From the NCBI GenBank assembly GCA_031253835.1, contig JAIRVP010000009.1, positions 1 to 34,603 of the forward strand: 34,603 nucleotides of DNA. Direction: 5' to 3'. How positions within the stretch are numbered: the stretch's first letter is position 1; each line of letters begins with the position of its first letter. The stretch is from Burkholderia sp. (GTDB lineage: Bacteria; Pseudomonadota; Gammaproteobacteria; Burkholderiales; Burkholderiaceae). Under the pieces are notes generated by a model. It saw nothing but the letters and a program-made list of their open reading frames with translations. It did not search any database and had not been told where the DNA came from. Below are positions 33,626-34,603 of the stretch, one piece after another. The position numbers and the translations under genes are program-made.

Positions 33626-33651
33626 AAAAACGGACCGCCAGGTCCGTTTTT
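33626..33651 (+). terminator. Rho-independent terminator
   Basis: Perfect 11-bp stem AAAAACGGACC/GGTCCGTTTTT with GCCA loop, followed by CTTTTCTC. It starts 3 bp after the small basic gene and ends that two-gene unit. Confidence 0.92.
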
Positions 33652-33680
33652 CTTTTCTCGAGCTGGATGTCGTCGGCGAC

Positions 33681-33870
33681 TGTAGTGGTCAACTAGTCCC
33701 GGATACTGCGTGAAGTCTTTCTTCCGCAACAGCCGGCGCCAGTCCGTCGTTGAACTGATGCGGCCGTATCCAGTTGTACCGGTGCATCAGGTAGTGGCTG
33801 ATCTCCCGGTGTGCTTCCTGCGCCGACGTGTACCCCACAGTGGGCTGCCATGTCGCCTTGAGGCTGCGGA
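33681..33870 (-). mobile_element. IS3-family insertion sequence remnant (transposase C-terminus and one end)
   Basis: On the minus strand the last 60 codons of an IS3-family transposase are readable: FRSLKATWQPTVGYTSAQEA, then HREISHYLMHRYNWIRPHQF and NDGLAPAVAEE, ending at 33689. The Asp and Glu of the catalytic DDE set that should lie upstream are missing. Codons before 33870 remain open to 34048 but do not look like transposase. TGTAGTGGTCAACTAGTCCC, starting at 33681, begins with the TG usual for IS3 termini and marks the element's end. The rest has been deleted or replaced; no matching second end was found. Confidence 0.8.
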
Positions 33871-34239
33871 ACCGGGCATCTCCTTGATCTCGGTGCGTTT
33901 TACGGGCGTCGACCGATGTATGCGTGACAACGCTTAGCGGTCGGCCCCTAAAATAACTGTCAATCGAATCAGCCACTTTCCGACTGGTCTTCCCATCCTG
34001 ACGCACAAATCTTCTCGCCGAGCCTCGCCGATGACAGGCATTGGGCAATGCTTAACGGCGAACTTCATTCGAGCCCTTTAATTTTCGGAGTTGCTGACGC
34101 GAGCCGGCAAGTCGAGTGTCGCAAACGCAAAACATCATCACGCTTGGCGACCGATTAATGCGGCCCTCCTTTCGTCCGACGATTAATTGTCCTACTGTGA
34201 GTTGTGCCTGTCCGCCCCGGCAAGAGGGGAGTGAAGGAT
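33871..34239. other. Region without a recognisable gene
   Basis: The minus-strand frame continues from the transposase remnant to 34048, but its composition is unremarkable and no family is seen. The rest holds two GATTAAT copies (34153-34159 and 34181-34187). Sequence left behind by IS-driven rearrangement is the simplest view. Confidence 0.45.
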
Positions 34240-34459
34240 ATGGCTCCAGATCGCAAGGCCCCCGTCGCCCACACCATTCGTCCCGTGGCGCGCAACACAT
34301 GAGGGCGATTCGGACTCCGCAGGCCGCCGGCTGACCGATGCGATCTCAGACGTAAAGTGCTTGTCGCGCATCAGCCAGGCGATCCTGCGCGCGACGCTCG
34401 AGGTGAGCGCGGCCGATGGCGAATTTGCTTACCGGTTCGACGAGGAGGCCACGACGTGA
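34240..34459 (+). pseudogene. Small gene upstream of vgrG, probably frameshifted
   Basis: An ATG at 34240 with GGGGAG eight nt upstream starts MAPDRKAPVAHTIRPVARNT and stops at 34302. In the +1 frame a protein-like tail follows (LTDAISDVKCLSRISQAILR then ATLEVSAADGEFAYRFDEE) and ends in a TGA overlapping the vgrG GTG (GTGA). Dropping one base near 34297 joins the two into a single 72-residue protein. Translational coupling to vgrG suggests a small type VI accessory protein. Whether the shift is a mutation or two unrelated fragments is undecided. Confidence 0.5.
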
Positions 34460-34603
34460 ATCGCGTATTCACCCTCGACAGCCTGCACGGCGACGACCTG
34501 AAATTCCACACGCTCGACGGCAGCGACGCACTCGGCCGGCTGTTCGAATTCCGGATCGAGGCGCTGGCGGACAGCCACAGCCTGTCGCTGAAGGACCTGC
34601 TCG
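34456..34603 (+). CDS. vgrG: Type VI secretion system tip protein VgrG (5' end only)
   Basis: The first 49 codons of a VgrG spike protein: MNRVFTLDSLHGDDLKFHTL followed by LGRLFEFRIEALADSHSLSL, the usual beginning of the N-terminal gp27-like domain of Burkholderia VgrGs. The start is a GTG with GAGGAGG seven nt upstream, overlapping the stop of the small gene before it. VgrG trimers cap the Hcp tube and carry effectors out of the cell. The gene runs off the window, so the C-terminal extension and cargo genes cannot be seen. Confidence 0.92.
   Translation, partial: MNRVFTLDSLHGDDLKFHTLDGSDALGRLFEFRIEALADSHSLSLKDLL

Noticed and set aside
1..34603. CRISPR arrays, tRNA and rRNA genes
   Set aside because: No regularly spaced direct repeats and no cloverleaf or rRNA-like sequence seen on either strand.

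Overview
The window looks like chromosomal DNA of a Burkholderia, probably of the B. cepacia complex. It is uniformly GC-rich, with coding GC3 close to saturation. The protein families (Tat-exported binding protein, class III aminotransferase/Lrp/SSADH group, SoxR-MFS pair, VgrG) are typical of that genus. The assignment is inference from composition and family recognition; no search was run.

Region 1 (1-5600) is the right part of a galactan or beta-galactoside utilisation locus. It holds a MalG-type sugar permease, a GH42 beta-galactosidase, a SET-type sugar efflux transporter and, convergent to these, a Tat-exported GH53 endo-galactanase preceded by a perfect LacI-type palindrome. Region 2 (5700-9500) holds two minus-strand surface or signalling genes: a lipoprotein acid phosphatase (PAP2) carrying an autotransporter-type beta repeat, and a GGEEF diguanylate cyclase with a periplasmic sensor.

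Region 3 (9690-29480) is a large catabolic cluster. On the minus strand: GNAT acetyltransferase, 2-hydroxyacid dehydrogenase, class III aminotransferase, Lrp/AsnC regulator and succinate-semialdehyde-type dehydrogenase. On the plus strand: a haloacid dehalogenase-like protein, a complete Dpp/Opp-type ABC importer, a DAO-family FAD oxidoreductase, a small AraC-type regulator, a bicupin, a second FAD oxidoreductase, an aldehyde dehydrogenase and an M20 amidohydrolase. Together these suggest import of an acylated or peptide-like amine, deacylation, oxidation or transamination to an aldehyde, and oxidation to a carboxylate. The substrate cannot be named from sequence. Three separate transcription units (dehalogenase-like, ABC operon, FAD oxidoreductase) share an upstream element of about 70 nt, the best candidate here for an undescribed regulon signal.

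Region 4 (29700-31770) is a divergent soxR/MFS exporter pair with overlapping promoters and a SoxR box inside a 19-bp spacer. Region 5 (31770-34603) is degraded accessory DNA leading into a type VI vgrG. It contains palindromes, a gene interrupted by an in-frame TGA, a small intact partner gene with a strong terminator, an IS3-family remnant, a probably frameshifted small gene, and the 5' end of vgrG at the window edge.
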